From contig JAECUM010096223.1 of NCBI GenBank assembly GCA_016617855.1, positions 62,001 to 126,000 on the forward strand: a DNA stretch of 64,000 nt, read 5' to 3'. The translations under genes and the position numbers were made by a program. Below are positions 46,277 to 58,631 of this stretch, piece by piece. This stretch comes from Megalonaias nervosa. Lineage: Eukaryota > Mollusca > Bivalvia > Unionida > Unionidae. Below the pieces are notes generated by a model, which was not told the origin of the DNA, did not search any database, and worked only from the letters and a program-made list of their open reading frames with translations. Within the stretch, counting starts at the first letter, position 1; each line of letters begins with the position of its first letter.

Positions 46277-48150
46277 ATTCTTGATGTAACAGCGAATTTT
46301 GAAAGATGATTACTGCACCATAACTGAGGGAATCTTGTTGTGGTCAGCATGACATGTACCTATTAACTTTGAATTTTGGGCTAAGCCTGCAATAAAATTA
46401 CTAGCTGGTGATGGTTTAACCTCCTTGGTTTGGAGCATGATTGATTTTTAATTAGAATGCATTGGGATAATGGTCAGACACATGGAGAGGCCAGATGAAG
46501 TAGAGAATAAACTTACACTCTTACATATGTTATAAATTTAAGAAAACAGAAACATTTTGGATTTAATAGAAGATAGCAGTTGGTATTTTAGTGATCTTGA
46601 CAAAGGGAATGGCTGCTGGAAATGGCATGTATGCATTAAGGTAAAGGTGGCAGGAATGTCCTTTTATTTTTATCTAGTTGGAATACTGAATGCTGAAGAT
46701 AATAACAATCCTGAAGAAATTATTTAGAAGTAAAACTACTGTACCAGGATCAAGATTTAACATTTAGACGTCATTAAATAGTCACAAAGGTCACTGGCTG
46801 ACTCACACACTACTCAGTACTGAACAGAAAATAGAATCATTCATGTCACAGTGACATTTTCTGGAGTAAGTAGGAAATGAAGAGGTGCAGGAATCATAGA
46901 GTTAGTATATCATATTATGTGTTTTGCTTACGAGAGTCATTAAACACATTTACTATCAAAAGTAAAAAGGAGGAAGAATATTATTATTAATAACACTTGG
47001 AATACATATCATTTAAAAATCATTTATTATTATATGCTCATTTTTTTCTCCATTAACTTTACGTTGTCAGAATCATGCAATATTTTATGATATTGCACTC
47101 ATGTGCAACTTCAGATTGAACTTACTTGTGCCCAGTAGTGTATTAGGAACTACTCTGTAAACAAATCATGTACACTCTCGTAGTAGATGCTTTACGTTTT
47201 GGTTGATTAAATTTGTTTCTGAATGAACTAAAGGAGATGTTTTATGGACTGCCACTTACCAACTTCTTTGGAACATTGCGCATTAACTTTTTTGATACAA
47301 TGTTTCAGATTTAGGCTAGCTATAGATGTCAGACAGGGTCCTTACAAATAACATGCAAGTGACAAAGCATAAACTGTCTTCTTTAGCTGGTAATAAGAAT
47401 GGCAGAAAATATACTTACAGTTTTACATCCTGAATTTCCTCAAAAGGTACTTTTTTAGTTCTGCAAATCCGAATTACATGAGCCATGTCATGGGTTCTCA
47501 AGCTTGATTACACATTTCGAAATTGTACTGTAATTTTGACTATATTCTAAGTGCAATTACATCCTCCTTACTGCACTCAAAATGAAATAAACATTAAATT
47601 TCATAGCGTCTTTTCGATAATTGCAGTTGAAAGACTTTTTTTTCCCCCACATTATGATTTCAAATATTCAATGACAGAACAGAAACACACTTAAAGATGT
47701 CAACGTGCTTCTCCCTCACTGCTTTAATCCGATGTATTTCATGTAGAATTGGCACAGACACTGCTGAACTCCGATGTACTTCATGTAGATAAATCCAGTC
47801 CATAATCACGAAATTTCATCGAATCGACAAAAATACCAAAATCTATTCATTCCAGATCAAATGGAAAAGTTGTTGCAATGTGCATTCATTCACAATATGA
47901 CTCCAAATTTCAATTTTAAGTAGACCAAAATGCCATTTTCTTTCGAAAGTTATGTCTAGCATACGACTAAGTTCAAATTGATCTGGGCAGAGTTATTTGT
48001 GCATTAATAATGTTGTTGTGTAATGATGAATCTGTGCTTGTGTATTTAGTTTGGAATAGAGCATAAATTCAGTTACTTTGTTTCTTGTAGTGTATTTTTG
48101 TTTATATAATTAAGCCTTGGGTAGAATAAGAAAATGAGCATATAATAAAA
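46277..48150. other. No gene seen
   Basis: AT-rich DNA. The words 'ccgatgtatttcatgtag' at about 47731 and 'ccgatgtacttcatgtag' at about 47771 form a small direct repeat. Confidence 0.45.
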
Positions 48151-48277
48151 AGGTTACTGCATTTGTATGGGAAAATATGAACTTGTTTTGTTGGATGGAT
48201 ATACTGCACTCCCAAGGTCGTGCAGTATATCCATCCAAAAAACTCGTTCATATTTTCCCATACAAATGCAGTAACCT
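48151..48277. mobile_element. Near-perfect 127-bp fold-back (long hairpin)
   Basis: The left arm is 48151-48209 and the right arm 48220-48277, with a 10-nt loop 'tcccaaggtc'. The first 32 bases of the left arm, from AGGTTACTGCATTTGTATGG, pair without error. A small bulge and two or three mismatches follow, and the inner 18 bases pair perfectly. Most likely this is a short MITE made of two terminal inverted repeats. I see no clear target duplication. Confidence 0.85.
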
Positions 48278-49050
48278 GTAAATACAGAAGAACATGACAA
48301 GCAGAAGAATATTTTAATTAGAGGTGATGGTACAGGAAATTTACATCTCTGAAATCATGACATCTTCAGCATATGTGGAACATAAATGACTCATTATAAT
48401 GATTGAAATACATTTTAAGTTGTGATTGTATCACAGTTTTTTAAAATTTATCCTGTCATTGAAAAGAACAGCAAAAGCAAATAATTGGATATGACTTTAA
48501 AAAAATAATTTTATTACAGGATTTGAAAAAAACAAAACAGTTCTGATTCAAAGACAAAAAGCTTTCATTAGTAACAAATCTTGGAAAATCTGTAAAGTAA
48601 AGCTTGGAGATAATAATGATATATTGAAATAATCACCAGCAATAACTATATAAAATGAAACCGAATAATAAGTTGACAGCATATTTTATTTATCTGAAAC
48701 TATTTAAATTGTTAATTTGTTATTATGTGCCTTGTAGTACTTGTGGCATAGAGGCAAAATTATTAAAACATTTTTCTTCCTCAAAAATTAAGATCGACTT
48801 AGTTCGTTGATGCTTGATGCAGAAATGAGACCTCTTGACAGCACAGACAAGGCTAATGCCATTTTTTTTTCTCAAGCTTTCCAGCTTGGATTGATGGAAA
48901 TAACTTATATTTTTTTTATGCAAGGCAGTGAATTAATGGATTTTCCATGTAAAATAATTGGGATAATTCACTGGAATGAATTACGAGAAATGATTTCACG
49001 GCTGCATCGATGACAAGATAACCGTGAACTTTGAAGCTGTTCTTAGATAC
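48278..49050. other. No gene seen
   Basis: AT-rich DNA. The overlapping 66- and 68-codon frames on opposite strands at 48723-49013 lack features. Confidence 0.45.
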
Positions 49051-49054
49051 TTAT

Positions 49055-49126
49055 GTTGTTGAGTGGTTAAGATGGATGCTTCCCGATATAGACAACTCCA
49101 GTTCAAATCCAACAAGGCACGACATT
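49055..49126 (+). repeat. tRNA-like sequence, SINE head or tRNA pseudogene
   Basis: 'ttgttgagtggttaagatgg' resembles a Leu/Ser-type A box, and 'ccagttcaaatcc' holds a perfect B-box core about 35 bp downstream. A short TTGTT/AACAA pairing could be a remnant acceptor stem. It is followed by a T-rich run rather than a recognisable SINE body. Confidence 0.55.
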
Positions 49127-50490
49127 TTTTTCTTAATTTGTTTTTTTACTTTGAATTTGGAATGAAATTATCTGTTTATATTTTCTGTGAATAATCACAA
49201 AACACAGCAGAACATAGATGGTAAACCATGGACATTGCACAGAAACCACTAAGAAATAGGCTACTTCAATTCTTTTATACAGTACATCTTGCCAGCCAAT
49301 ATGTTTGACATAAAAAAAAAAGTCTGCTCTGAGTAATTAACAAATATTTCATCTCGTTGGTGAAAATACTGATTTATTTGCCACTCGATGAACTATCTGT
49401 AATATTCACTCATTTGAAGCAAATATTCTCTATGTATTCTATTATGTTTATCTATAACCCCACACATTTTTTATTAAGCAAACTCATGAAATTGAAATAT
49501 AAATGAAAAGTGTCATATGCCTCACTGTGGGTTTTGTGCATACACCTACCATGTGTAATCAACCATGTGAGAAATGCCAGAATACACCAAAATAGATCTT
49601 AAAAGTGCTATTTAATATTGAACTGTGTTGTTATGCATCATTATATGACAAAGTATTCCTTCAAAATCACTGTGTACAGGGATTTACAAATTTTATAAAA
49701 GTTGGCTTACCTTGGGTGAAGCCACAAGTTAGACTTCTAAATATTTACCCACTTCACAAGTAAAATATTTTCTTATATCTACTCCATTTATTATATATTT
49801 TTTTTAAGGTAAAAACTGTTGATTTGCATGACTTTTTTTCTGTATTCTTTGCCGATGCGAGTAATGGCTGCATTACTACATTGATAAAACAAAGTTCTGA
49901 AATTTACAGTAATTTTAGGACAGCGACCATTTACAAATTTATCTTGTGCAAATAATGCTTCAGATTGTGTATTTTTCAAATTAATGACTGCTTTCAAACA
50001 AAATTATTATTTTCGTTAATGCATTTCTTCCGCTGTTATACAGTAAACATTGGAGTAGGAGCACTGTAGAAATATCTCTGAGAGGTCACATCTGACTGAT
50101 TTCAGAGAGTAATATTTTTAAACAAAATATTTTAATGATTGTGAGTTTACTTGCATATATTTTGGTTTGTCATTTTGTTCATTTCTGCATTCAGCCATGA
50201 ATTTTTTTGGTAATGGCAATTTTGCAGTCAGCTTCAGCAACAGATGCAACACCCAGATTTTGATTGTTACTTAATTTTGTTTTGCAACAAATACTCCTCA
50301 ATGCCCAATTTCTCAGTTGTTTTCGGACATGGTTATGATTGTGTTGAGAGTTAGAATCACCATTTTAACAATTTTTTATTACTCTGTTTAACGAAGTTTT
50401 TTTCATAAAAATGTGTCCATTTGTCATACAGTGTAAAAGGCACATTGTATGGGTGACAATATGTCTAATAGCAATAGTTCCTGGGTTCCT

Positions 50491-50532
50491 GGGAGCCCTG
50501 ACTGGCCAAGTGGTCTAAAGTGCTCACTGGAC
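50491..50532 (+). repeat. (CAA)n-SINE head fragment
   Basis: 'gagccctgactggccaagtggtctaaagtgctcactgg' matches the tRNA-like head of 35968-36203. The remainder is absent. Confidence 0.65.
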
Positions 50533-51560
50533 ATTATCAGTGCAAAATATGGGGAAAAGATGAAAAATTGGATGTGTTCTTTGATATTTTTCCAATGTAC
50601 AATTTCCATGGTAACCAGCATGTGAGCACAATACTTTGTCAGGAATGAAATAAAACTACTGCATACTTGCAAATATTTATCCAAAGAAAATTGGAGAGGG
50701 GGCGGAAAATGGCTCTTATTCAGTTCAGTCCTTGCTACAGCCTTATTAAAAATGTCATTCGTTTTGGAGATCATTGAGATTTTTTAAAAGGGAACATTTA
50801 TTTCAGACCAGATACTCAGTTTAGCTGTCAGCATTTTAGGGAGAATGGATTAAAAAATATATATTTAGAGGACCATAAAATATGTTTGCGATTTATCTTT
50901 TATGATTGTGTGCTTGTCTTGTTTTGATGTTGGCTTCTTAATAGATATTGACATATTTTAAACCATTATTTATACACTTGGGAAAAACATATTTTAAAGT
51001 CCTTTAATTTCCACTAAAGAGTTAAATAGTTAAATGTTGTTATTTTCTATGCCTTGAATTACCCAAGAATTTAAGATACTATCAAAGTTTTATTGAATAC
51101 TAAGAAAAAAAAGATACTGTGCAGTTGAATTAAATCTATAAAACTTTTAGTTTTGTCTCATGGACACAGTTGCAGTTCAGTATCAACATTAGCAACAAAG
51201 TACTTTTGATCCAGGAATTTGTATATGATATTCTTCATTGTAATTTGCTGGTGTATTTCATTCTGTGAATGTTTTTTTTAATTAATATTTCAAAGTAGGC
51301 TTCCTGTTTTCCACACAGTGTTTTCTAATAAATTGCCCAGACTGCTCATACAATTGAGTTCATTCCCGTTCTGCCAGTAATTTCGGTTTTAGCCACATCC
51401 TAATTAATTTAGGTGACAGACTCATTTTGATAATGCAAGCACTTAGCTTGGACAATTAGATTTACATCTGTGCTATTCTTGAAATTGGATGATTTTGGTT
51501 TCATGTCAAGTCAAGAACATAGACATAATGAATGCAGATAGTAACTATTTTAATTACATC

Positions 51561-51588
51561 CTCCTCTCTCTCTCTGTCTCTCTCTGTC

Positions 51589-51629
<41 letters not shown>

Positions 51630-51630
51630 G
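51561..51630. repeat. CT-rich microsatellite with (TCTG)n
   Basis: (TC)n interrupted by (TGTC)n. Confidence 0.95.
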
Positions 51631-51633
51631 CAG

Positions 51634-51819
51634 CTTATCTTTGAGAATTGTTTCTCTGCTCTGTGGCAGATATTTGGCAATAAAACACTGCCTTACACTA
51701 GTGTGTCTTTCTTGAATCTTATTTGCTCCTGCCAAAAATGTGAAATTAATGAGCCAGCCTGCAATATGTTTACAGAACTACTCACTGGGGCTTGTAGATT
51801 TATGGCAAGTTATATGCAG
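51634..51819 (+). CDS. Weak candidate exon of unknown protein
   Basis: A long CT tract ending in CTGCAG gives an excellent-looking acceptor. The next 186 nt are open in one frame for 62 codons with six cysteines ('CSCQKCEINEPAC' near residues 32-44) and end at AG|GTGTAG, a poor donor. It is less AT-rich than its surroundings. The phase (0/0) is compatible with the end of the exon at 41389, but I see no family match. The acceptor may be just a microsatellite by-product, so I rate this low. Confidence 0.2.
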
Positions 51820-51894
51820 GTGTAGGCCATTCCATATATTAAGGATGCATATTGATGTATTTGGTGCTGAGAGTTAATGCATCTGTAAGCTTCT

Positions 51895-52062
51895 TTTTGT
51901 TGTTGTTGGTTTTAAGATCACTTTCAACGCATTACTGGCTAAGTGCCTTTACCAAGAACACACCGAGGCAGGTGACATGGGCTGGCCTGAGTGGGTATCA
52001 AACCTTCAGCCCATGGATAACCAGTCAGACTCTTTACCAGTTGAACTACTATGGCTGAATGT
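51895..52062 (-). repeat. tRNA-derived SINE, degenerate
   Basis: On minus 'gccatagtagttcaactggtaaagagtctgactgg' is the tRNA-like head and 'gggctgaaggtttgatacccactcagg' its B-box region. The body 'cacctgcctcggtgtgttcttggtaaaggcactta' follows the usual SINE layout. Confidence 0.6.
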
Positions 52063-52559
52063 GTCCAGCTGCCAGTTGTTCAGATGCATGTAATAACATT
52101 ATTCATTTTGCTTGATGTAGTCAGTATAAAACCATTTTAACATTGTGTGACCCCATGTTGGTCCTTTACCCTAGCAGTCTCCAGAATCTCATCAGTCTCC
52201 CTCTTTCATGACTCCATGAAAAACTATTGTACAGTCACCTTGGATGCCAAAGAAAAAATGTATATGGTAAGAATACTGAATTATCTTGAAACCATCAGGA
52301 ACCTCACAAATTTGACAGGATCTGTTTTTCTGGGTAATAGTGGCACATGTTTCACAATTTCCTACATTCAGTGTGTAATTTATCATAGTTAAGAGATCTT
52401 GACACTGGGAGAACAGTCCTAAATTCTTTTAAAACACTTGCATATTGGTAGATGGGATAGCAAAATTGCAGGAAACCGGTCTCTTTATATAGACAGATGC
52501 ACAGATATTTGCATGGAAATAATGCTTTCATGCTGAAAGAAAGTATTAAAGCACATCAT

Positions 52560-53500
52560 TTTACAATGCATTAACATTTGCTTGTCTGTGCAATATCTTC
52601 ATAACATTTGGGGAGATTTTCATGAAGCTTTAGCTGTGTATTTATCATAACTGGTGTACAACCTACTATAGCCAAGTGGCCTGCCTTAAGGTCAAGGCCA
52701 CAACAAGGGAAAATGTAATTCAGTTTGTATTTTTGTGAATATAATTTTTGAACTGTTAAGATATTTTTAATGGAACTTTGCCAAGATGTATGTGTCATGT
52801 GATATACTCATGCAGTCTACCACAAGGTCTGGGTCACCGCAAAGGAAAAATGTAATCCTGTGACTTGTATTTTGGTCTGAACCTCACAGTTTGAACCACT
52901 AAAGATACTTTAATGAAACCATGCCAGGATATATTTTGCAACTAGAGCGTACGTTGCATATGACAGCCAATGCTCCTTGCTTCAAGGTCAAGGTCATGGC
53001 AAGAGACAATATAATTTGCTCACCAGTATTCTTTTCTGGAATATAATTTTTGAACCACTGAAGAAATTTTAATGAAGCTTTGCCAAATTATATATATCAT
53101 GACTTGACTGTGTGTTGCATTTTGTAGTTATACCACCTGCCTCAAAGTCAAGGTTTCTGTAAAGGAAACAGATTCTTTAACTTGGATTCTTATTTGTACC
53201 ACTGAAGATGTTTGAATGAAACTTGATCAGTTTTATATGATGCTTTAACAGTGTGTCTCTTACCATAGTCATGCCCACTGCTACCTCAACCAGTGGCAGT
53301 TCAGATATTTTAATGAAACTTTAGCCAGTTATATATCTTGACTTTACATGTCGTAACTCTCTGCCCAAAAGGTCAAGATCACAACAAGGGACAATGTAAG
53401 TCATTGGTAGGTCACTTTATATTTAATAAAATGTGACCCAGGTACAAGCCTTGTCATAGTCCCTAGTTTAAAAGTTATGGTCATTTTTAAGGAATAGAAA
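52560..53500 (+). repeat. Long interspersed repeat, second sub-repeat type
   Basis: About seven units of 110-130 bp contain 'ttttaatgaaactttgccaga' variants, 'tatatatcatgactt', 'ctgcctcaaggtcaaggtcac' and 'gcaagggacaatgtaat'. The same units are at 10520-11000. Confidence 0.7.
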
Positions 53501-54113
53501 ATCAGATGGTCAGATAATGTGTACTTTGCAGTAATCTTTCTAGAAATGAATATATTTTACCGTGATGTACAGCATAATAACAAAATAATAAAAAGACTGA
53601 GTGATGCAGAATTAATAGATTGTTAACCAATATTTTGGGATACGAGACAAACCATGTTGGGGCAGGTCTGTGAAAAAGAGCCTTTCACAGTTATCCAAAA
53701 ATTTCAAAATGTATATTTGTTCAATATGCTTCATTGTTGATTGATGTTTACTTTTTTGGATATTTATATTCCAAAATTGAAATTTAGGTTATGACAGAAT
53801 GCAACTAATATTTGGTAAATATAAACTGAACCTTTTCAGAATTTAATGTTAACTGTGAGATAGGAATGTAATGTTTTTCCATTTTCAGAAGGTCAACAGT
53901 ACTGACGTTAAACATTTAAATGTTTTTGAGAACATGAATCCCAAATGGATGCCAAATAGAACTAAATGAAATTATTGTGTAACTGATAACATGATGTATA
54001 TATTGTTCATAATGCAGATATAAACCTGCCATTCTGTCATGGGTTCAGGTGTGCAAGGAAAGACAAGGATATAAATTCAGACAAAGATTACATCAGATCC
54101 TTTACAATTTACT
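53501..54113. other. No gene; acceptor-led 25-codon frame at 53889
   Basis: 'tttttccattttcag' is followed by 25 open codons and a TGA, which could be a terminal exon. There is no family match. Confidence 0.15.
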
Positions 54114-54314
54114 GTATATTCTCGCTTATAAGTCAAGTCCAAATGCTAACAACATATACCCTGATCTGCCATCACATAATTTGCAAGTGAATCAGGGTCT
54201 GGCTTGTTTGATTGACTGATTACTCCTAACAAACTACAGAGACCCTAATCGGTCAGTGCATTATGTGACAGCAGATCAAAATCTGCAGTTTGCAGTTGAC
54301 TTGTGAGTATTTAT
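54114..54314. mobile_element. Hairpin MITE copy 7
   Basis: The left end 'tatattctcgcttataagtcaagtcc' is the clearest version of the family terminus; the right end is 'gttgacttgtgagtattta'. Hairpins: 'taccctgatctgcc..gtgaatcagggtct' and 'gagaccctaatcggt..cagatcaaaatct'. The central 'actgattactcctaacaaact' is in inverted orientation relative to copy 6, as expected for a near-palindromic element. Confidence 0.78.
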
Positions 54315-55067
54315 GACATCTAATCTAGATATTGTGATTGCATGCTGTATTTGAGCAGTAGAATTGGTAATAAAACAGGTTGTATTCCTCTTTAGGAAAT
54401 TTAGAAGTTGCCTAAAAATTTATAATGCCAACTTCATCATGCCATGTCAGGTTATGCAATTGGATAGTAGCATTAAATTAATTACGATAACGATACAGTT
54501 ACTATGTTTGTGACCATAACAAGTAGGAAATTGTCATTTTGTACTTCTGTTTTTCTTTATAAATTGCAAAACTGTAAGCAGTCGTAGAATATATTGATAC
54601 TGAAGGGTCCATTAAAACAAATATTAAAAAACCCCACACAAAAACCCAGGCCACAAGATATAACTATACTGGTAGTTTAAGCTTGAGATTGGTGGCTCAA
54701 CCAGTCACATATAACTTAACATGTACTGTCGTAACCTCATTTTTTGGGCTGATAAAATGAAACTCCAACTGAAACCAGACTCAGATATTTCAGGATTTCC
54801 AAGCATGTGTTGTTTATGTCAAGTTGGAAAATTAATGTGCATCAAGAAAAGGGTTTAAAATAACATCTCAGTGAGCAATCTTTCTTTGTATGGATTTGAT
54901 CACAAAGACAAAGTTTAACTCCATCATGGGTTGATTATCAGCATGCCAGTCAACATACAGTATTAAACTGTGAAGTAAGCATTATTTTTCATAAATGAGT
55001 TTTAATAGCTGATGGATTATCATAGTCATCTTTCAAGGAGGCAAACCTACATAAATGAAGGAGCTGC
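54315..55067. other. No gene seen
   Basis: AT-rich DNA. Confidence 0.45.
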
Positions 55068-55245
55068 AGTTACTCAGTGATTAGCATACTGGACTTAACC
55101 CAGAAGGGTGGGGTTAGAACCCTTTTCAGACCGATCAGGTTGGCCACTGTGATCTGTCTCTGGCAAGGCACTAATTGGCTCCATTTAACTTGGCTTGATG
55201 TAAACTTACATCTGTTGATGTGTCATTAAACACCAATGAACCAAC
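55068..55245 (+). repeat. tRNA-derived SINE
   Basis: The head 'gttactcagtgattagcatactggactt' and 'ggttagaacccttt' (B-box-like) is followed by 'ggttggccactgtgatctgtctctggcaaggcactaattgg' and 'gtgtcattaaacaccaatgaacc'. Confidence 0.72.
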
Positions 55246-55370
55246 TGAAACAAAAAGTAACAGATATAGTTAAAGATCACATTGTATCCCTGTGCTTTCA
55301 AAGAAGCTCTGGGATATTTTGCTGCAGTTTGTTCATATGTCTGTCTATGTGTCTGCCTGTATTTCTGTAT

Positions 55371-55445
55371 TTATGTATGTATGTATGTATGTATGTATGT
55401 ATGTATGTATGTATGTATGTATGTATGTATGTATGCATGCATACA
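55371..55445. repeat. (TATG)n microsatellite
   Basis: About 17 TATG/ATGT units. The Met-Tyr-Val-Cys repeat frames over it are not genes. Confidence 0.97.
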
Positions 55446-56900
55446 TTTGCCTTCAACTCCTTTCACACTGAAAACTAGATATATGGCACTTCAGTCATAC
55501 CCCAAGGTTTTCCTGCCCTCCAGGAACTTAGCCCCAGGGTGATAACATAGAAACTGTTGAGATCCCACCCTACAGCCATACATAAACTTATTGTGCATGG
55601 AAACTCAGATTTGTATATGTAATTGACATTGACCCTAGTGTCCATCCTTACCTGCCCCCAAATGACAGCCCCTAATTCACAACTTGGCAACTATCAAGAT
55701 ATGCAACTTTTAACCATGTATACAATGTGTATACTTATGAACATAAAAAAAACCATGTACATATCCACATACCCAACTGACATTGTACTTGTGATGCAGT
55801 CCTCACCCTCAGGGACCTACCCAAGAGACTGAAACTTGGAGATATGAAGTCCAAACATGGTGATACATACTTTACCACGACAAATCTCTTTCTGAACAGA
55901 TTATATTATTGAGCATATGAAATATTTCCTTTAGGTTTGCAACCCAGTTGACTGTCCAGAAAAACCCCATCAGTCACTGTTAATACTCTATGAATATTGA
56001 CAGCACCTGATTAACTGTTTTTTAAAACCTAACCAAAATCTATGCTTATTTTACTTGTATAATTTTAAACAGCATTTGACATTTATTAATGCAAATTCAC
56101 AAAGGTAACAGTTGCATGTCAGAGGGATAATTTACTTTAAATGCAAATTTTCAGCTGTGCATAAATTACACTGTAAACTATATATCTTGTTTTCATCTGT
56201 CAGCTTTGCTAAATATAATTCAATGCAAATGCTTTCTAACATGTCTGTTGGTTAAAAATATTCTTGGGAAAACTTTTCATGGATGTTACTTCATTATCAC
56301 ATTGGTGATGGCCTATCACCCAAAATATTAGCTCGGAGAAAGTTTATGGATTTTCAGTGCTTTGCGTATTAAATATTCATCGTGATTAGATCAGCACACT
56401 TTTTTTTTCATTTATACTGCAGATATCAGTGACAGTTTGATGGGATAGATATTTCAGTATTCTGTATTGCACATTCTGTAGTTATTTTCATCTAATCAGT
56501 AGTATTTATGAAAGGCAATTTGCATATCATGAATTCTCTTTTTAATACCAACTGGACTTTTACTGTCAGTATAATCAATTATTACTGGGATTATTGCTTG
56601 GGAGCTGCCAATAGATAGGAAATTAATATGCCTCTCATTTTCATGTTCTATAATGCAGGCATTTCATTTATAGTTTAGAATATGTAAATATTTAATATTT
56701 AGCTCAGTGTGGGGAAAATACATTATAATATTTTGGAATCCTGTCATTTTCATACCCATTTTCAAAAGATAGTTGCAGCAGTATCTGACATGATGAATTT
56801 TCATTTTTGATTTATTTGATGAGATATTGGAAAAAGAATGAAGATTAAGAAAATATCAAAGTTCTTCAGAAAGAGAATATTTTGCTTGTATTTTTTTTTT
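55446..56900. other. No gene seen
   Basis: AT-rich DNA ending in a T17 run near 56892. Confidence 0.45.
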
Positions 56901-57153
56901 TTTTTTTTCCTTAAGTCTTAAACTGATGCTGTGATTTTACATGTTGATCTAGTGTTGCACCAAGGATTCCAGTCAGTGGACACTGTGATGCCCACCCTCT
57001 AAATCTAGGAGATACTAAAACATTTTTAGATGGATGAAAGAAAACAAAATGTACATAATGCACTAATACTGCTAAAAAATGAATTAATCTTTGCTTCAAC
57101 ACTTTTGCTACTTCAACTTTGTGGTCTGTGCTGTTCTTTTGTTGGACACTTAC

Positions 57154-57238
57154 ATCATTGCAATTAAATTTTATCATACGTTCCAGTAACTCTTGCAGTG
57201 TTTCCAACAAGAATGAAACCCTTTGTTCATCTGTAACC
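57154..57238 (-). CDS. Candidate minus-strand exon of unknown protein
   Basis: On minus, CAG (57241-57239) precedes an 85-nt stretch that ends at a consensus donor GTAAGTG (57153-57147). It reads one base plus 28 open codons, including 'RVSFLLETLQELLERMIKF', a convincing amphipathic helix. The same frame is open before and after: 56911-57300 has no stop, and a related-looking frame at 57252-57467 is offset by a 2-nt change near 57256. It could therefore also be a decayed retrocopy or an element ORF. The acceptor has a poor pyrimidine tract. I do not recognise the protein. Confidence 0.3.
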
Positions 57239-57479
57239 CTGCAATAGTTGGCTATATTTTTTGCAAAAGAAATCCATGTGCAACGGGAGTCACGTTTTTT
57301 TGTTGTGCATGCAGCATATCATTCCGTGTCCCATTGTCTTTTGTATGAGTCTTGAAACTTGTGGAATCATCCTGAACTAATGGAAAAACTATAAAAATAA
57401 TTGTTTGTAGCTGAAACCATGAACTGACAATCACTTTAAAATTACATACTGACCAGTCACATGACATGCATCATCATGT

Positions 57480-57561
57480 GACATTATGTCCATCACAGAA
57501 GCTAATTTGAAAATCTTGTTACTGCCAATGAATTTCAGAGATGGTTTCAACACTCGACAGT
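57480..57561 (+). repeat. Left flank of the LTR insertion: long-repeat 3' end
   Basis: 'gaaaatcttgttactgccaatgaatttcagagatggtttcaacactcgacagt' matches 35095-35150 of the uninterrupted copy. That copy continues 'taaaagg', which here reappears only after the 3' LTR. Confidence 0.8.
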
Positions 57562-58475
57562 TGTTACAATATGTAATTAAATTGCTTGTGTGTTAGTTTT
57601 AAAATTCTTTTTTTTTAATTTTATTTTTTGTTTCATTACATTTTATTGTAATGATTATTTTCATGGGATTCGATATTTTTTCAAGTAAATTCTGTTTATT
57701 TAGAAGGTAAAACCTATTACAGAAGCATTATTTTTAGCTCACTCTGGTACACAGTTTTGTAAACATCGAGTGATAACGATTGGCTATTTCCAAGGTCATT
57801 TCGGCCCGCATGTTAACTGGATTGTAAACAGCCTTTCTTTTTTTAAATATACTTTCAGTGTGATAATTTGGTTCTTAGATAGGGTTATTCTAGCTACGTG
57901 ACAATTGGCATTTTTTTTATTACGCTGTTCAATGTTAAGAAACCACGTGACCCAACACGTGAAACTGAAATGATGTTTTAGTTAGGTTTTAATACTTATT
58001 CTCAGAGTTTTTCATTTAGTTGTATTCTTGACACCTGGAGGATACAATGTTTTGAAGTTTTGTATTTTTTGGAATTTAATAATTTATTTTGTAGAAAACC
58101 AAACAAGTGTACCTTTTTATAAAAAGTTCTGGGATGAAGAAATTCAGTGGAAATTTATTCTGGAGTTATACAGAAACATAAACTGTGATTCAATTGAGGA
58201 ACTGTTACCACCCGTACAACGGTCTCATCTGACGTCATCGCCTCCATATTGGAATTTCGTTGAGATTCGAACCCAGATTTTGTTAGAACTGTTTAGTGAT
58301 AGGACTTGTATTTTTCAATCTTAGGATTAAATTTTGGATTATATTGACAAACTGTAAGTCCTATTTCCAATTATTCAATTGTTTTCTAGGGAAATAAATT
58401 ATTTTGTTAAAATATACAAAGCTTGTTGGCTTCACTCTTTTCTCTTGTTATTTTTGCATGAGCCTACACGTAACA
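57562..58475 (+). repeat. 5' LTR
   Basis: It starts TGTTAC and ends GTAACA, a perfect 6-bp terminal inverted repeat. From about 57659 onward it is repeated at 60744-61592. It contains two CACGTG boxes (57943-57948, 57956-57961), a palindromic TGACGTCA (58230-58237, the CRE consensus) and AATAAA (about 58393). Relative to the 3' LTR it lacks about 25 bp after 'gaggatacaa' (near 58048). A 98-codon frame inside it (58028-58324) is not a gene. Confidence 0.88.
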
Positions 58476-58484
58476 AGAGAAGAT

Positions 58485-58502
58485 TGGGGGCTCATCCGGG
58501 AT
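58485..58502 (+). promoter_or_regulatory. Primer binding site, tRNA-Pro type
   Basis: TGGGGGCTCATCCGGGAT lies 9 bp after the 5' LTR. It differs at one base from the tRNA-Pro complement TGGGGGCTCGTCCGGGAT, familiar as a primer site in gammaretroviruses. The minus-strand Gypsy relic at the window start uses tRNA-Leu instead. Confidence 0.85.
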
Positions 58503-58631
58503 ATTTGAATTTGGCTTAAATATTTCAGAAAATTGTTTTTTGAAATTTAAATTCCCCTAGTTTTCAAATCCCAAGTACTATTTTCCATTTTGTTTGAAAT
58601 CTTTAGTGAAAACAACAGGCTTTCATTCACA

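Noticed and set aside
46075..46350. 91-codon minus frame
   Set aside because: It overlaps the right end of the pogo-type MITE and runs out across its border.
52147..52392. 81-codon frame with acceptor-like CAGs and GTAAGA at 52266, compared with RECK '-NYC-' motif
   Set aside because: The second expected cysteine is missing, and the phase does not join directly to the exon at 41389.
55236..55542. Two overlapping frames with Met-Tyr-Val-Cys repeats
   Set aside because: Translation of the (TATG)n microsatellite.
58028..58324. 98-codon frame
   Set aside because: It lies entirely inside the 5' LTR, and the matching 3' LTR copy is not open.
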